Source of the DNA: Rhodamnia argentea
Lineage: Eukaryota > Streptophyta > Magnoliopsida > Myrtales > Myrtaceae
Reading direction: 5' to 3'
DNA length: 64,000 nt
Assembly (NCBI RefSeq): GCF_020921035.1
Contig: NC_063155.1
Location: forward strand, 8,107,001 to 8,171,000
A model generated the notes under the pieces. It had not been told where the DNA came from. It did no database searches and saw nothing but the letters and a program-made list of their open reading frames with translations. Shown here in pieces: positions 22,428-37,400 of the stretch. A program made the position numbers and the translations under genes. The stretch's first letter is position 1. Every line of letters starts with the position of its first letter.

Positions 22428-25400
22428 CTACTCAGAATCGGAATCTGAAAGCGGCATTTGGTAAGCATCTTTAGGTTCTGCATCAGTAACTGAAGAAGGC
22501 CCATCATTTTTTGAAGCCATTCTCCGTCGTTCTCTGCGTCTTGTTTTAGCTTCCTCCTGCCGAGATATCATACGGGCATGGGTAAGTTGAGAATTGAGAA
22601 TATATACTTCCTAGCCACCATGGCCACATCCAATTATATAGCTCCGACTTAATGACCAAATTTATCTTTCGAGATGATGAGTATATGGTGACCATAACAA
22701 TTCACCATTCCAACTCCAAACAGAATAGAATCGATGATAATACGACTCAAGGGGATGGGTTGACTTTTTTATTGCTGAAATAATGAATTGACTTCAGGAG
22801 CTTACCCCTGTGCTTGGCTGTTCGGATTGATCTGGTTGACTGGGCTGACTTGGCTGACTCGGTTGACTTCTACGCAGCCATACGGTACCAAAGGACATCA
22901 ATGCTCCTAAAAGCAAGAAGGGACCGATCCTAGGATCTGCCAGACGGTCAAAAAATCCTCTTATAAAGCCAAGGATCTTCTGCTTCATTCCTGTACCCCT
23001 GGATAAGATGCTCTGAGCACCTTTGAAAAACATGGGTTCTTCGTCCTCAGGAACAAGCTCAGGAGTCTTTGCTCTCTGAAGATGTATTAAGAAAATTTGA
23101 AAATGTGTTCATACATTGAGCCCAGGATATTCTCTAGAACTTCTCATGAAATTAAATATGGTCAGATGAGGCAGGCATTTTGTGCTGTTTGCACCCCAAA
23201 ATCAACATGTAAATACATGGGTTTCATGCATAGTAATTAGGTAGCCCAACAAACATTATGGCAGCAGAAAAAAATGAAAAAGGTGATCCTGAAACCAGAT
23301 GCCATGCAGGAGCCTTTTTTGGTTAACAGATGCAATTCCAAATGACCAATTCTACTAGTTTCAGACAAAAATAAGTTATTGAACTCTCATGATAGCAAAT
23401 TCAGAAAGCATGATTGCCCGGCTTTTCCAAAATTGACTATCAAAAGACTTTTTGAAAAATGAAAAATACTCAATGGAGCCAAATAGAAGTAGATCTATAT
23501 TGCATGTTATGAAGTTAAGTTCTGGAGCAATGAGATGTACCTCCTGTAAATTAGATATACGAGGAAAACCAGAAGGTGCCTTAATGACACAAAAGGACGT
23601 TAAGAAGAAAGAGCCAAAAACATAGTAATATTGGCGAAGCCATCAAATCCCAAATCTCCAATCAACTACATCATTGTACTATGCCTATGCATAAAAAAAG
23701 GTTGCTTACATAGAATGGGAGATCTCTGGTGTCACCATCCTTGATAATATCAGATATCCATTTAATAATCTGCACGTGCTCAGACAACATCATATTAAGC
23801 TAAAAGAAATGGAGCTCACAGAGTGACAATATGACTAACAATCCCACCACAACAAAATGATATTTCTACCTGAGGAATTTCGTTGGAGCCATTGTACCTT
23901 GCCACAAGCTGTGCTGCGGGATCCACATCATCGTTTAGCAACGCATCCCACATATTTCTGGGGTTTTTCTTAACCTCAGTGTTTTCCACAGTTGAGTTTC
24001 TCTTGTAACGTACAATGAACAACCTAGGCACATCGGCAATGTCCTTTCTAGGTCCACAGGTATCATAGCTGGTTTCTGATTGAAGATAAAATAAGCAATA
24101 TTTCTGGGAGGAAAAATAGATGATATCAGTGATTGACCCAAGCACAATTATCATGGCTGTTGTCTACCAAGTTGTAGCTATTGGGAATAGCATAACTTAC
24201 AATCAAACAGATTCCGCCTACATCTACATACTATCCGTAATGTCACATGTTGAAGCATAGAAGAAATTATCAACTAATGTAACACCAGTAACTCGAGGTT
24301 CTAGGAGTAATATTCAGCCAATCTTCTCTAACAAAATCTGTTTTAATGCACATAGCAAGAATACAAGTAGCCTGACATAAGTTTACGTCCTTGGGATGAT
24401 AACATGCAAGACTCGAAAGCACCTACCCTCCTAGAAACATGCTAGAAAGCACAAGAAGACAGGAGAGACGTCTCCAACAAATGGGTGGTGACATGGATGC
24501 TTTCTGTTAGATAATTAAATATTAAAACCAAGCCTTCATCTAACAGCTTAAGCTTTTAGAACGGACGGCAATGGCCTTACAAAATTTCACACAGTATCAG
24601 AGCAGGAGGTCTTGAGTTCAAACCTTTTCAGGCCGATTTGCCTCCCCAATAAAATATGTCCACTCTTAGTATTAGGCAAAAAAAGACTAGACTAAGCGTG
24701 AGAGGGCCTTCATCTAACAGTTTAAGCTTTTAAAACAATCGGTAGTGGTTCCACAAAATTTCTCACTTTCAAAGTATTCATTTCTGCTGGAATTATTATG
24801 AGACCTGCTTGTCCACTTCTGACATGCCATTAAATGCGATGTATTCAGTATATCAACTCTACGGATTGCAGTACGCTTCTGCATACAGTTGTTACCGCAT
24901 AGCAGGAGCCACTTTCAACAATTTCCACCTGCCTAAATGAGTGCATCGTAGATGAATCCTCTGTAAACCATCCAAATTTGTCCATGGCATTATGCAGATA
25001 AAAATTTTAATTTGGTTCTGCACGAATAGCTATGAGCGCCGACAACTCTGTCAGGCACATCCATTTGCTAGGTGACCATTTAGAAGATAAGGACAACCAA
25101 AATCTTTTGCACGCAAATTTGAGGAAGTCCAAGATGGGCATAATACATGCATCAACAATGTCAATCGTACATTGACCATACTCAAAACGATAAAACATAA
25201 AAACAAAATAACTGCAAAAAAATAAAGACAAACTCACTTGCTGAGATTCCCCATTAAGCCATGTAAAAGTGAGCCGCTTATCTTTCAATGCAACAGCTGC
25301 ATGTATTGAGGATTCCTCATTGTCAACTGAACTTAAATCACCGTCACTAGATAACTTTTCTCGGATCCTGCACATAGTCTGTCAACATGTGAAATATTGC

Positions 25401-28400
25401 AATTGCCAATTTAAAAAAATGATCAGAGGAGGAACTACAAAAGATATAATCTTGCTTAATAATTCCAGATAAACTATTAGAAATTAAGATTTAAGCTTGT
25501 TTGCTAGAAAACAACATATATATATATATTTGGTCAGAGCTAGAAAAGAATATTGAAAGGTTGTGAAAACTTATGTGTACATAAAAAGTTTTTGGACTAC
25601 TCATTTCAGGCCTCTCAGAGACAATAACACGTTGGCTGAGATAAGCTATTCAAGGATATTTAACGCCACGTTATGGATCACGAAATGCATGGCACCGCAA
25701 AACCATCAGCTCATCGCCTCGTCCTGCCAATGTAAGCTCACGACATGTCCACTCAAAAAGACATAGGTTTCTCAACCAACCTCATTAGCTAAGCAAGCTT
25801 TCCTTTGCCTTGCCTTGCCTTGGCCATCAATATTCATTAACTTGTCAACCATTCACGGCATGATTTACAGGTGAGGACATTGAAGCTTTATCTTTCAAGA
25901 GTTCTTTCATTCAACATGTTATGGAAATGTGAGACTGAATTATCTCAATCAGATCTTTCATTCATAAGAACAACGCTGCAAATCAGTAGAGAAATACTTT
26001 GTTTAAGCCTTAGTTTTGGCCAGCAGTGGTGTCAGAGGAGAAATGTTGACAGCGATGGCTGACCAGGGATGGCATCTAGTTTTACCGTCTTGAAGATCAC
26101 AATTTGCCAATTGGTCTCTCGTAGCTATTTGGAAATAGCTTTTCTAAGCGTAAACAGGACAATACGAGCAGGTTCAAGAAGTGCCAGTTTTAGGATTTAA
26201 AAGGGTAACAGCCATTCAAAAAGTCAAAGAGAGATTAAATTGAACATTATTTAAGAGGAGAAAATATTAACTCTTGCCATATCTGCTGAGAAACTTTCAT
26301 CTTAACAGATTCAAATGAAAGAATCTAACAAAAAGACAAAATGACTTATGGCAGAGGAATGATTGACTTAGAACTTCAGAAAGCTGAACTTTTTTTGAAA
26401 ACTAGCTCAAAAATGGGAATGGAAAAATGACAGGGGCTCTTTGAAAATTATCACAATTGGATTACGGAGAAGGGATGGACCCTGATGCTTCCCCATCTAT
26501 ACACGTCTTCCATGAGAACAAGAAAGAATCAACTGTGGTCCATGGAGGGTCATATACACACAGGATCTCAGAAACATAGCTGTTTAGTCTTTCATCAATT
26601 GAACTATGGTCTACAGGACAGAACCTATAAGCCATTGCTAGAAGCAAGCATATAGATGTTTAACAATGAAAAAGTGACAAATGAAATGGAAGGTAAAAGA
26701 CTTTGAACCTATTTTAATTCTATCCAATTTATGTATTTGCATGCAAAACCTTATGCTTTCATCACATATGTCGATATTGTAATTAAAACTTGGAAGCAAT
26801 ACTTAAAAGTATACTTTATTCGTCTGAGAAACAGGGGACGCTTACTTGGCGCATTTCATTTAGCTCCCGGCTGAGCCTCCCCGCAAGTATCACACAGTAC
26901 CATGATTGCACGTCAACACCAGCTCGGGAATAGCCTCTCGGGTCGCAACCCAGTTCATGTGATGTTACAGGCCGCAGTTGAGGAAGTTCTACAAATATGA
27001 GGTTGCACACTTTAAAAACGACAATAATTCTGTGCTCTTTTTACTTATTCTAATCCCAAGAATTCAAATAAAATGCCTTCATGTCCTTAGTTTTGTCACA
27101 AGGATACAACCGATCAGCCAAGTAAAAGTACAGCATCAATGATCATTCTTCCTCATGCCAGATGCAACTACCTCCTAAGATGCCCAGAGTACAGGAGGCA
27201 CATTATTAAAGTAATCCTGAACAACTGCTACATAAATTCCTTCTATCAACCAACTGTCAAGATAACGAGCCTTTACACTAGAAATGGGTTGGCAGGAAGG
27301 GCTACTTCAACATGACACCCATTCACGTGGCAACCATTAACAGTTCCTATTTGCAGCTTAATTGATGAATTTACCCTTGAAAATTAACTTCCAAGATAGA
27401 AAAAGACAAACTACGAAATCAAACTAATTATACTGCATAGCTATACCTTTGCAACCAGACAGTAGTCGAGAAAAACCAAACAACAATAGATGCACATAAT
27501 TACCAAAATTGCAAGTGATAACCGTGTCCAACTTATTGTACTCCAAAATCTAGGAACTCAGAAACATTATCCTTAATTAATCCAGCTGACATAATATCCT
27601 ATTTCACTAAAGTGGATGCAAGAAATAAAACAAAAAAGGAGGGAAAGTTTCTAAACAAAAGAAAAAGGATGCATGAAATAGGGTATCCAATTTACTATTT
27701 TGTTTTAGCTCCACAAGTCTCCACTATCTTGTGTCATACCGTGCTATTCAATTAACAATCATGCAAATCAATGTCATGTACTCCTTCAGACTGTACAAAG
27801 ATCAGTCATATAGTACAGCAGCAACTTCATCAGACAAAATAAGAAAAACCAATAACCATAAAACACTCGCATCACCTTGATGTTTGTTCTGTTCTATCAA
27901 ATCGGAAAACCAAGAGTTGTTGACTGGTCCTGCAAGTTCCCAGTGTTAATTGTCAAACAAATTCATTTGTCCGCAATAATAACAGCTAAAAGAGAAAAGA
28001 CAACCCTGTTACATACAAAGGGTGCAAAATTTTCCAGATGAAAAATGGAAACCTAACTTTTCTGTGGAATATTTACGAATGGGAAAAAACTGCGTATTTG
28101 GGTCTAATCGCCGCAACATGTAGAAAATTAGCAAAATCCTTGGGCATACATCTGTTATTAGAAAGTAGCAGGAGAAGCAACATGAGGCACGTGGTTTCAG
28201 ACAGCCTTCAGAAAATTGTTAATTTGGCATACAGATGACATCTTTGCAATGTAATGCTAAACTTATCAACCATTTTCTTTGGCATTTCAAGTGGAAAATG
28301 CAAGCGCAAGTCTTTTCATTCTCAATGTAAAACTTAGCTCCCCTTTATGGGCGGCAAGGTCATTGTGATCATCTCAACAAAGAACCACCATTATCGTTTA

Positions 28401-31400
28401 GTGTTAAATGTGTCGGGGACTGCTCAAGCTCTGACAGGAAGCAAAAGTGTCAAAAGACCACACTTGCAATTTCTTTCTCTGTATATCAATGAAATAGAGA
28501 GCAGGGATTCCAATGGGTTTGGATGGGGAAAAATAGCATCTCCTGCCCTTAAGTAAATAGGAAAAATGCCATCCAATCATCTTTATCTATGTTCAGCAAA
28601 ATGAGGAATACCATGGTGTACAACAGGCTTGACTCCAGGATCTTTCAAAATTACAATAGCAGGTGCAGATTCCACCTCAAACCTAGCATCAAAGTTCAAA
28701 ATGCAAAAATGCTATCAGCAACTTATGCTACTCATGGAAGTGAACTAAAGCAAAAAAATTGAGGTATTTCACATAGAAAACCAACACTTTTCTACTTACG
28801 CATTCCACCAAAAGGAAGATTCCTCTTCTCTCCACAGTATGAAAGCAAACGATGCATAAGCCCAATAATTCTTAGCAGCAAGACGCACAAATGGAGTGGC
28901 ACGTTCCCCCGTTTTTGAGAAGAAAATAACCTTTACCTATGCGGAAGAAGTATGCAAGGTTTAAATGTACACATGAAGTTACATAAATGAAGAGATGCAA
29001 ATAATTGATTTCTTTTTATAGGTGATATGGGGATGGATAATGCAGGAATCTAGATCTTGGTAAGAGTACCGTCAATACAACAACAACTTTTCATGATTGA
29101 TAAAGGTTCAGATCTCCCAGATGACATAGTTCTCTCTTTTTTTTCCTTTTTTCTTATTTTAAGCTTTCTCAAGGGATTGAGCCTTGGATCATTAGTGCAA
29201 GTCCTGACCCCCACCCAGACATGACAATAAAGCCAATGCATGACATAGGCATCTGGCCATATATTTCATACACGGATGAACTCATTATACGCCTGCATGA
29301 AATAGCTGAGCCCAAAGTCAAAAGAAAAAAACAGCATGCTTTTACAGAGTTGTGCAATGGATTCAGCAAAACAATGTTAACTGTGTAAGAAAATGCACAA
29401 CTGATGGAATCAGAGATATTGGAGTTTTAAAAGTTGGGAGACAGTGTCTATTGCAGCTATTAACATTCAGGTTGATTACTGCTTGGATCATTTCATCTTA
29501 ACAAACGAAGAATAAGCATTCTTGGTTCTTGATGGATAGAGGGTCTGCTGAGGACACTTTAATGCTTACTATGTTGTGTCGAGTGCTCATATCTCATTCT
29601 TTGCAATAAAAAAACACTGTATTATAACAAGAAAACGAATGTATCATCAATGGAAGAGGAGCATAAACACTGTACTTGCCAGAATGCATAAAAAATAAAC
29701 TAGTAGCCTTGTATGACAAGCTGTCATGCTTTTTCTTTTTGGCACTGAAAAGCTGGCTGATTTTAAGGTACATGAACCCCTTTCTCAAATCACGTCAGGC
29801 TTCACTGAAAAAAGTATAGTCGACCTATTCTAAATGGTCGCTCAAGATTACTAGCTCGTTGTAAAAACAGATGACAAAGAAAACAGGAGAAATGTACTGG
29901 CTGAAAAAATTAATACACCATCCCCAACTAGTAGGATCAACCAAGTACCTTATGAGGGCTGGTCTTTGCTATAAAAGCTTGTCCCTGCAAGTATATTTCC
30001 CGCCATTAAGCAAAGGAAGCAAGAAATAATCACAACTAGCAACTAGTGAACGAGCAAAATGCTTTAATCTTAGTTGTTTCAAACAGAAGAAGAAGAAAAG
30101 AAGTGACTGAGAAAAGGAGAGAGATATCTGGTATCTGAGTGACATTCTTATGAAAACACACCTGGAGAATGATCAAATTTTTTGAATCTGAACATTATGA
30201 TATTAACCTGTGGAGATGTTGAATGATCATACATATTCGTAGCCACTAATTATGAAGAACTTAAAGAGATTTTCTGGATTTTTTAATGAAATAAGCTGCA
30301 TAATAAAAAAAAATTCTCCTCTAATGTGAATTGTAATAAACGAACAACTTGTGGACTGAACAAGGTCCTATCGTTCTCTCTCTTTGAAAGGAGTAGTTTA
30401 TCACAAGGGTGACATACTATGTGCAAAAAGAATAATCTCCAACATTTAGAACAAGTACTAGATCTGCATTCTGCAAGAACCCAAAGAAAAGAATAAAGCA
30501 CAACAGAATTGTTGAGACTAGCATTTCCACGAAACCTTAAACTGCCCAAAAACATGCCCATTGCCCATGCCATATGTAAGAGCATATATCTCAACAATCC
30601 ATCTCAAGTATAAGTCGGACCTTACACAAGAAACTTATGACGTAGATCTACCACATCAAACAACAAAGCAAGGAGTAACAACCGGAATCAAAACAACAGG
30701 GAGTGACTTAAAGCTTAGATACCTAAATGAAACTTAAACAATCAAATTTCATCCCAAACAACAGAATTAAAGGAAAGACAAAAGGAAGAGATCAGCATGT
30801 GATCTTTTGCCTCTGTACTATTCCAACATTAAGATTGGTTCAGAAAGATAAATGATAAAGGGCCTCGAACCTGCAGTTTCATAGGGGTAAGCACAATAGC
30901 TTTAAGTGATTAAACGAAAGGGGCAGTCAGGGGCCTGATTGATTCAACTTGAACATACATGAAACAAAAAGTTAATATGACTAGAGATGCAGCTTCTATC
31001 CTTAGCAACACGGCTGGATAGGACTATTTAAAGCAAACAGCCGACTGATGTTAGATATGGAAAGGTAGTTGACTAGAGATAGAGATAAGAGAATCAAAGG
31101 GCAAATAATGGGAACACAAAGAACGTATGTCAATTTTACAATTGGGTAGGTATATTAATCCTGAACAATTTTGAAGATCACTAGCTCCATATATGTGATT
31201 GGCAATTATCTTTCTCAAAGAAGTGTTCTGCTCCAACAATCATGCTTAGTTTGGTTCTCATTTTTATCAAAACATCAGTGAGGTACGTGAAGATCAATCA
31301 GCAAGCTAAGTAAAGTAAAAATAGAGATTGATATCCATAAATTTAGTTGTTCCTATCAAAAGAATCTGGATCTGGATCTGGCCCATCCAACTTATTCAAC

Positions 31401-34400
31401 AGTGCTTTGTACTGCAAATGCTACGGAATAACAACCCTGATGATAAATGAGGATGCGGTCAAAACATTATCTTCTCTTCCTACAGTTATTATAATCTTTT
31501 TCTGCAAAAGTAACAACAGAAAAGAGAACATCCACACTGTCAACATGGATAAGAATAGGTAAGGAATCCGTAACTTACAAGTGATTCCTTAGAGTAGTAT
31601 CGAATGCGAGGTAAACTGAGTAGGGTTGTTGCAAACCAATCGGTTACCGCATCAGTACTTAATTCTCCTTCAAACCTATTAAAATTCCCAGGTAATTTAT
31701 ACTCACGCTTCTCTTCTCATTTAGAACAAATAGAAGAACTTGCAATCATAGCCCTTCCATAGGAGAGGCATTTCCACAACTGACACAGACTCAGAAATCA
31801 AAGCTTACTTAGTACACAAAAAGGCCTAGAAAGTGAAACTCACCTAACTAGACAGTCTGCTTTTCTACATTGAGGTGGAAAAGCAACCACTGAAGGTATA
31901 CCTGTAGTAAATTTCTCAAATTAATAACAAAGCAAATGGAGTGCAATGTCATCTTTAGTACTCTCTCTTTGCTGGACTGAAAATACAAGTGTAAAGATAA
32001 CAAATTCCTCGCTCAAAGAAATAAGCTCAACACGTATTCCTGTCTTGCTTGTCGATTGCGTAAAATTTGTGACAAATAGATATGTTACTGGATGCATGCC
32101 AATGATGGTTTGATACAACCCACACCAGGAATTGAAAAAATAAATAGGAGACCATTTTCGGTCTTCCTATCCAAAGGAAACCCATGGCGTTTAAGGAAAA
32201 TAAAGAGCATTTTTGGATATTGGCCCCCATAACTGTAAAACAAGGGAGCACATGGAAGAGCTGAGAAGATGGGCTACCTAGCTTTTTAGACACTTTAGCC
32301 ATGGAGTCAGTAGTGGGAAAATTCTATGAGAAGCCAGCAAAGGTGCATTCCTAATGTCCTCTAAGCATTTCCTAGGATCAAAATGTGTTGTTCCGGTTAA
32401 CATGAAATATAAATCACACAAGAGGTCTCCAGTTCGATCCTCATTCTCTCCTTTCAGTTCCACTTATTTACATAATGGATTTAAACAATTTTTTCATCCA
32501 CACATTGTGTTTTGAATGCTTAAGGCCTTCGTCATCCTAGCAGCCTACATGGGAGGGGGGATGCTAACTTGAGACATAAAATCTAAAGAGTGTTGCCCTC
32601 TAAAACCTTAAATGGTTGTGCAATCAACTTCACACAGATTCTTGTTGAAATGAACTTTTGATATAGTGGCAATGGCAAACCTGCCCGTTTCCTGATTGAT
32701 ATGCAAAGAGAAAAATCAAGGGCTTCTTTTTTTAGGTGACCTGCTAGATTACCTTCCACATGGTCCAAAAGATTTCTATCCAACACAACCAAATTCAAAA
32801 CTAATAGTGATACATCAAATAATCTTACCATTCCTGTAAAACAATTGTCCTGTTGGTTTTCTCTCAGCAAGATATGCTGCAAGTTGAACCTCACCAAGTT
32901 CCACAGCACCAGTATTTGCAACTCCATCCAATAGAGCAGCTGAATGTAATTTAGAGGGCAACAGGATAAAGGGAAAGCACATAGTGAAACCAAAGTGATA
33001 ATTCTTTAGTCATCATAATTATTGCACATAGAGAAACAGCTACCATCAAGTACTGAAAATTCTGTTTGCTTCAGCCAAAAAATTTACTTCAAGTCTCTTT
33101 AGATCTAAGGCTCTATTTGTTTTTCAGAAAATGAATGATTTGGAAAACATTTTCCTGAAAAATGATCGCTTGAAATAATTAGTCAATGGTAAATGTTTTA
33201 CATTATCAACAACAATTTACGTCTAAAACATTTCCATGGACAATAAAAAAAAATTCGTTCATTCTTTTTTTAAACGATACAAGCTATCACTTACAGGAAA
33301 ATGTTTTTAAGATCATTTATTTTCCATGAAACAAACATAACCTAATAATTTGAATAACTTTTCAGTGCTTACCTTGCATTGTGAGCAAAAAGTTTAGCAT
33401 GACCATAGCATTCCCACTTTTCTTTGTACTATAGGCCAAAAGAAACTCTCAACCATCTTGAAAACTCACAGTCTAATTACATTGAAACTTGAAAGGCAAG
33501 ATTTTGAAGATTGTGCGTATGAATTAGAACTAGAAAAGGAAAATGACAAACAAAAAATGTAGACTTCATTTGAGACTTTAAGAAGTAAATTGTCAGAATT
33601 ATGCCAAAGCACTTTTCTCCACTTAGAGATGAATTGATATCGGTTGGAAGGTATTCCACTTTTTGAAATAACAACTAGCCACAAGAAGATGACTCTGAGC
33701 ATGAATGGCACAAAAACAAATGACCCAACATGCACTTCATTGACGGGAAGAGCGATGGGCTTGCACATAATGGACGAGTTCAGGACTTAAGAAAAAGAAG
33801 AAGAATGCAGCAATTTATTTCTGAAACTGTGTTTACAAGTTTACAATAGAATGTGAGGAGCAGCAATGCATCCATCTCAACTAAATATCACGTATAAGTA
33901 CCGGGGAACTTGGCAGCTCAATTATCCAGAGAAACAATAGAGGAAACAAAATTTGAGTACTAGGAGACTAAGACTTAACAATGAATTCTTGTAAATTAGG
34001 AACATACCTATTCTATTCCAGATGCCAAAGCCATGAGCACAACACTTGCTCCCAGATGAATATATCTGAAAGAAACTATTTATTAAATAAATTATTCGCC
34101 AGACTGCGTGCATTGAGAGGAAAATAAAGTAGAAAAAGGAAAACACGCGAAAAGCACAGAAGCACGCAAAAAAAAAAAAAAAAATTTGCGGTTTTGGGTT
34201 TATTTCTGGTTCAATTTAGGTCTCTCAATTGTAAAATTCTGTGGATCCACTTTCAACAATTCTAAATGCTTACACTATTAGATGAAAGAATGGTTTAATA
34301 TGCAAATATTCCATCACTCCCCCCCAGACGTAATATGGACTTTCGCTTAAGACTGAAGAATGGAAATATAATGGAAGGCACATAAAGGAGCCTTGATAGA

Positions 34401-37400
34401 ACCAAATTCATCCAACCCTGATGCCATGCAAAAAATCTGTGGAACTCTACTCACTGTTTTAAAAGTTTAAGCTCTTAAAAAAAGGCGCAATTTAATACTT
34501 CAACATTCTAATGTTAACAATGTAGAAAGGTCCCTAAAAATCACAGCGCAGCTTATCAGCCGGCCACTATCAATCTTCTAAAATTTTGCAACTAGATGAA
34601 CCCTCCAACTGAAATGCAAGGGTCATCTGCTTGAAATACTCTAATTGATACCAAGTATGCACAATCCAACTAAAGCATCGGTCATGCTCTTCCTCTCGCT
34701 CTTGACCACAACTCGGACGCTTCACATAGCAAATCCTATTATTGACCTGTCTTTTGCGTGTGGACCCATTTTTGCATGTGTTGACACCACGTGAAGCCTT
34801 ATCCTCCTCCACCATATTCATCATAGAAGATTAATAGCTCTACAGCTTTACCATTTTCATCATCTGCAACTCAACCATTCATTTTTTATCTTTGTTGTCA
34901 TTCTATCAAGAAATCAGTAGTCTCTAGACTCCAAGCATAACATTTATCATCAAGTTTTTTTATTAACTCATTAAACAAACTATAGTAAAGCCCATACAGG
35001 CTCAAGGAATAACTTTGACAAGAAAACATACACCACCATACAACTACGATAGGACAGGTTGCTTCTCTTTTCTTTAATTTTGTCTATCAGAGTATATAAG
35101 GCCAGTCATATCAATGGTTCTCAGTTACTTGGTGTAATATTTTGCAATCAACTGCCCTTCCCACCCTCCCGCCCCGCAAGTGAAAAAAAAAAAAAAACTC
35201 CGCCGGGGCAGAGAATAGATTGCATTTGAAATGAATTTGTCCTTATTTAACAGAAACCACCAAATTTCCAACGACAATGGAAAAGATAAGGACCAAGATA
35301 AATTGTGAACACATTAAAATAACTTGCATAAAAGCCCAAATAAGATGTAGATAGCGGTCGTACCATAAATAGCCATGGCCTGTCAACTTCAGATGCAAAA
35401 ATATCCTTCAAGGTAATGGCATTAAAAGCTTGGTCTCCAGTGTCTGATCAGAAAATGAATAAATTGTCTATAAGCTCAACCAATTCTTGGAATAGGCGGA
35501 GGTTTATAACCACTCCCGATCTAAATCCAAAAAAGGATGACCGAGAAATCACAGCACATATTCTTACTTACCAGAAGCAGCGGCTTCTAGTAACGGAAGG
35601 TGTACTTCAGAATAGCTTTTCCCAGCATATAGCTGTTTGGCCTCTCCAATCACATCCTGCAGACAAAAAAGTTAGATGTCGTACTGCATCTACATGTATT
35701 CTCCAGTAGACGGATTGTATATAAAAATGTATACATACACACCTATCATTATTACTAAGAAATACTACTCACATGTTGCTCTTCAATGCCAAACATGTCA
35801 TAATTTCTTTTCCAAGTGGGGTTGGTCAGCAGTTCATAAGCATAACGAATCTGCAAAGCATGAAATGAAATGGGGTCGATATTCCATGAACCAGAAACTC
35901 AATGGCAATGGAAACAGGACGCAAAAAATCCTGCAGATGAGAGAAAATAGGGTGGAAGAACAAAAGAGAAGACAAGAAAATTCACATATGTAGATCGGTT
36001 AAAACTTTATGAGAGAATTTTTTGGCATAAGTATTCCACCAAAACTGCTAGTTCAAGACAAATGGAGAAATTGTAGATCCATTGCGGGATAGAGTCACCA
36101 GAATAGAGCGATACAACTCAAACACAAATAAAGTGGCAATGCTAAAATTCCAAAAGGGAAAAAAAAACAATTAAAGAGTTATATGATCAAGTTCACCGTG
36201 AAATTGTAGTGCGAAACATGAAGCAACCACCAACTTCTTGGCAAGGCACCAATAAGTTGAAGTCCACAAAAAATAGAAAAATGGTTGGAAGAACAAACTT
36301 TTCTGAAAAAACCAGTCTGGAAAGATAGACACTATGCTCTCAATATGCAACTTTCAGCAACAAAAAAGATATCCGAGAACAAGCAAGGCGTAGTTTAGTT
36401 TTGCCACACTCCAAATTAACATTGAAAGAAACACCCCTGATTGCAGTCATTCCAGTTTTGCGGAACAGCACATTAGTTTGGTGATGAAAGAATTACTTCC
36501 GAAAGGCAACTTATAGGCGCCAACTGTTCACAACTTTCAGAAAGAGGAAAAAGAACGTGGAAACAAGTAGGACCATACGAAATTCCCCGTCTGTTTTGAT
36601 AGAAGCCTAGACAATGAACTCTTCATAATTGCAGATGATAAACACTTAGAAATCTACTCACTCCCCAAATAAAACGTGGATAGAAGGAGTGAAGTTGTAA
36701 AAGGGAAGAGGAACCACACTCTAGAGGAGACGCGCATAATCCACACATGTTGGCGATTATGACTTTCTAAGACACCAAAAGAGGTAAAACATTGTCAATT
36801 GAACATTCCACAAAACTGATACGCGAGCAAACATAGTTGCTGCTGACTAAGTATATTTTGCCAGCTATTTTCTTGTTTTAAAGCAAAATAAGGATGAAAA
36901 TCATTCTAAACCACTCTTTCTAGACAAAGAGCAATGGCATCATGACAAAAGATTAAAGGGAAGGATTTCAGGCCACATGCTCCCAAAGTCTCTAAGGTCA
37001 CAATTACTGACGTAGGAAGTATGTCGGTTTTATTTGAATGAAGCAATGGCAAAGCTACTGCTACCAATTGATCAACAGTGTCAAGGAAGTTAGTTGTTGT
37101 TGAACGAGAAAGTTCTACGGTGTTTTGCCATGACTCCAAAATTGATCAAAGAGGCATGGAGCCAATTCGAGTAAAAGGCTTAAATAGTAGGAGCATGTTG
37201 CAGCAAATAATGAGCTGACCTTTATAAAGTCAGATGACTTTTGCGATTCACCATTTGAGCTCCTGAGATCATCATGGCGGCCCAAAAAATCAATTTGCAT
37301 AGGATTGTAAATGACCAAAATTGTTATTTATAATACACATTGTGAATGTAAATCGTAATGAATAACGTAGGTGCAACAAAAGTAAAAAACCAAACCGGGA

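Noticed and set aside
26462-26647. Open frame within the J-like gene, between exons 15 and 16
   Set aside because: Exons 15 and 16 join in phase without it, and its content does not match the expected continuation.
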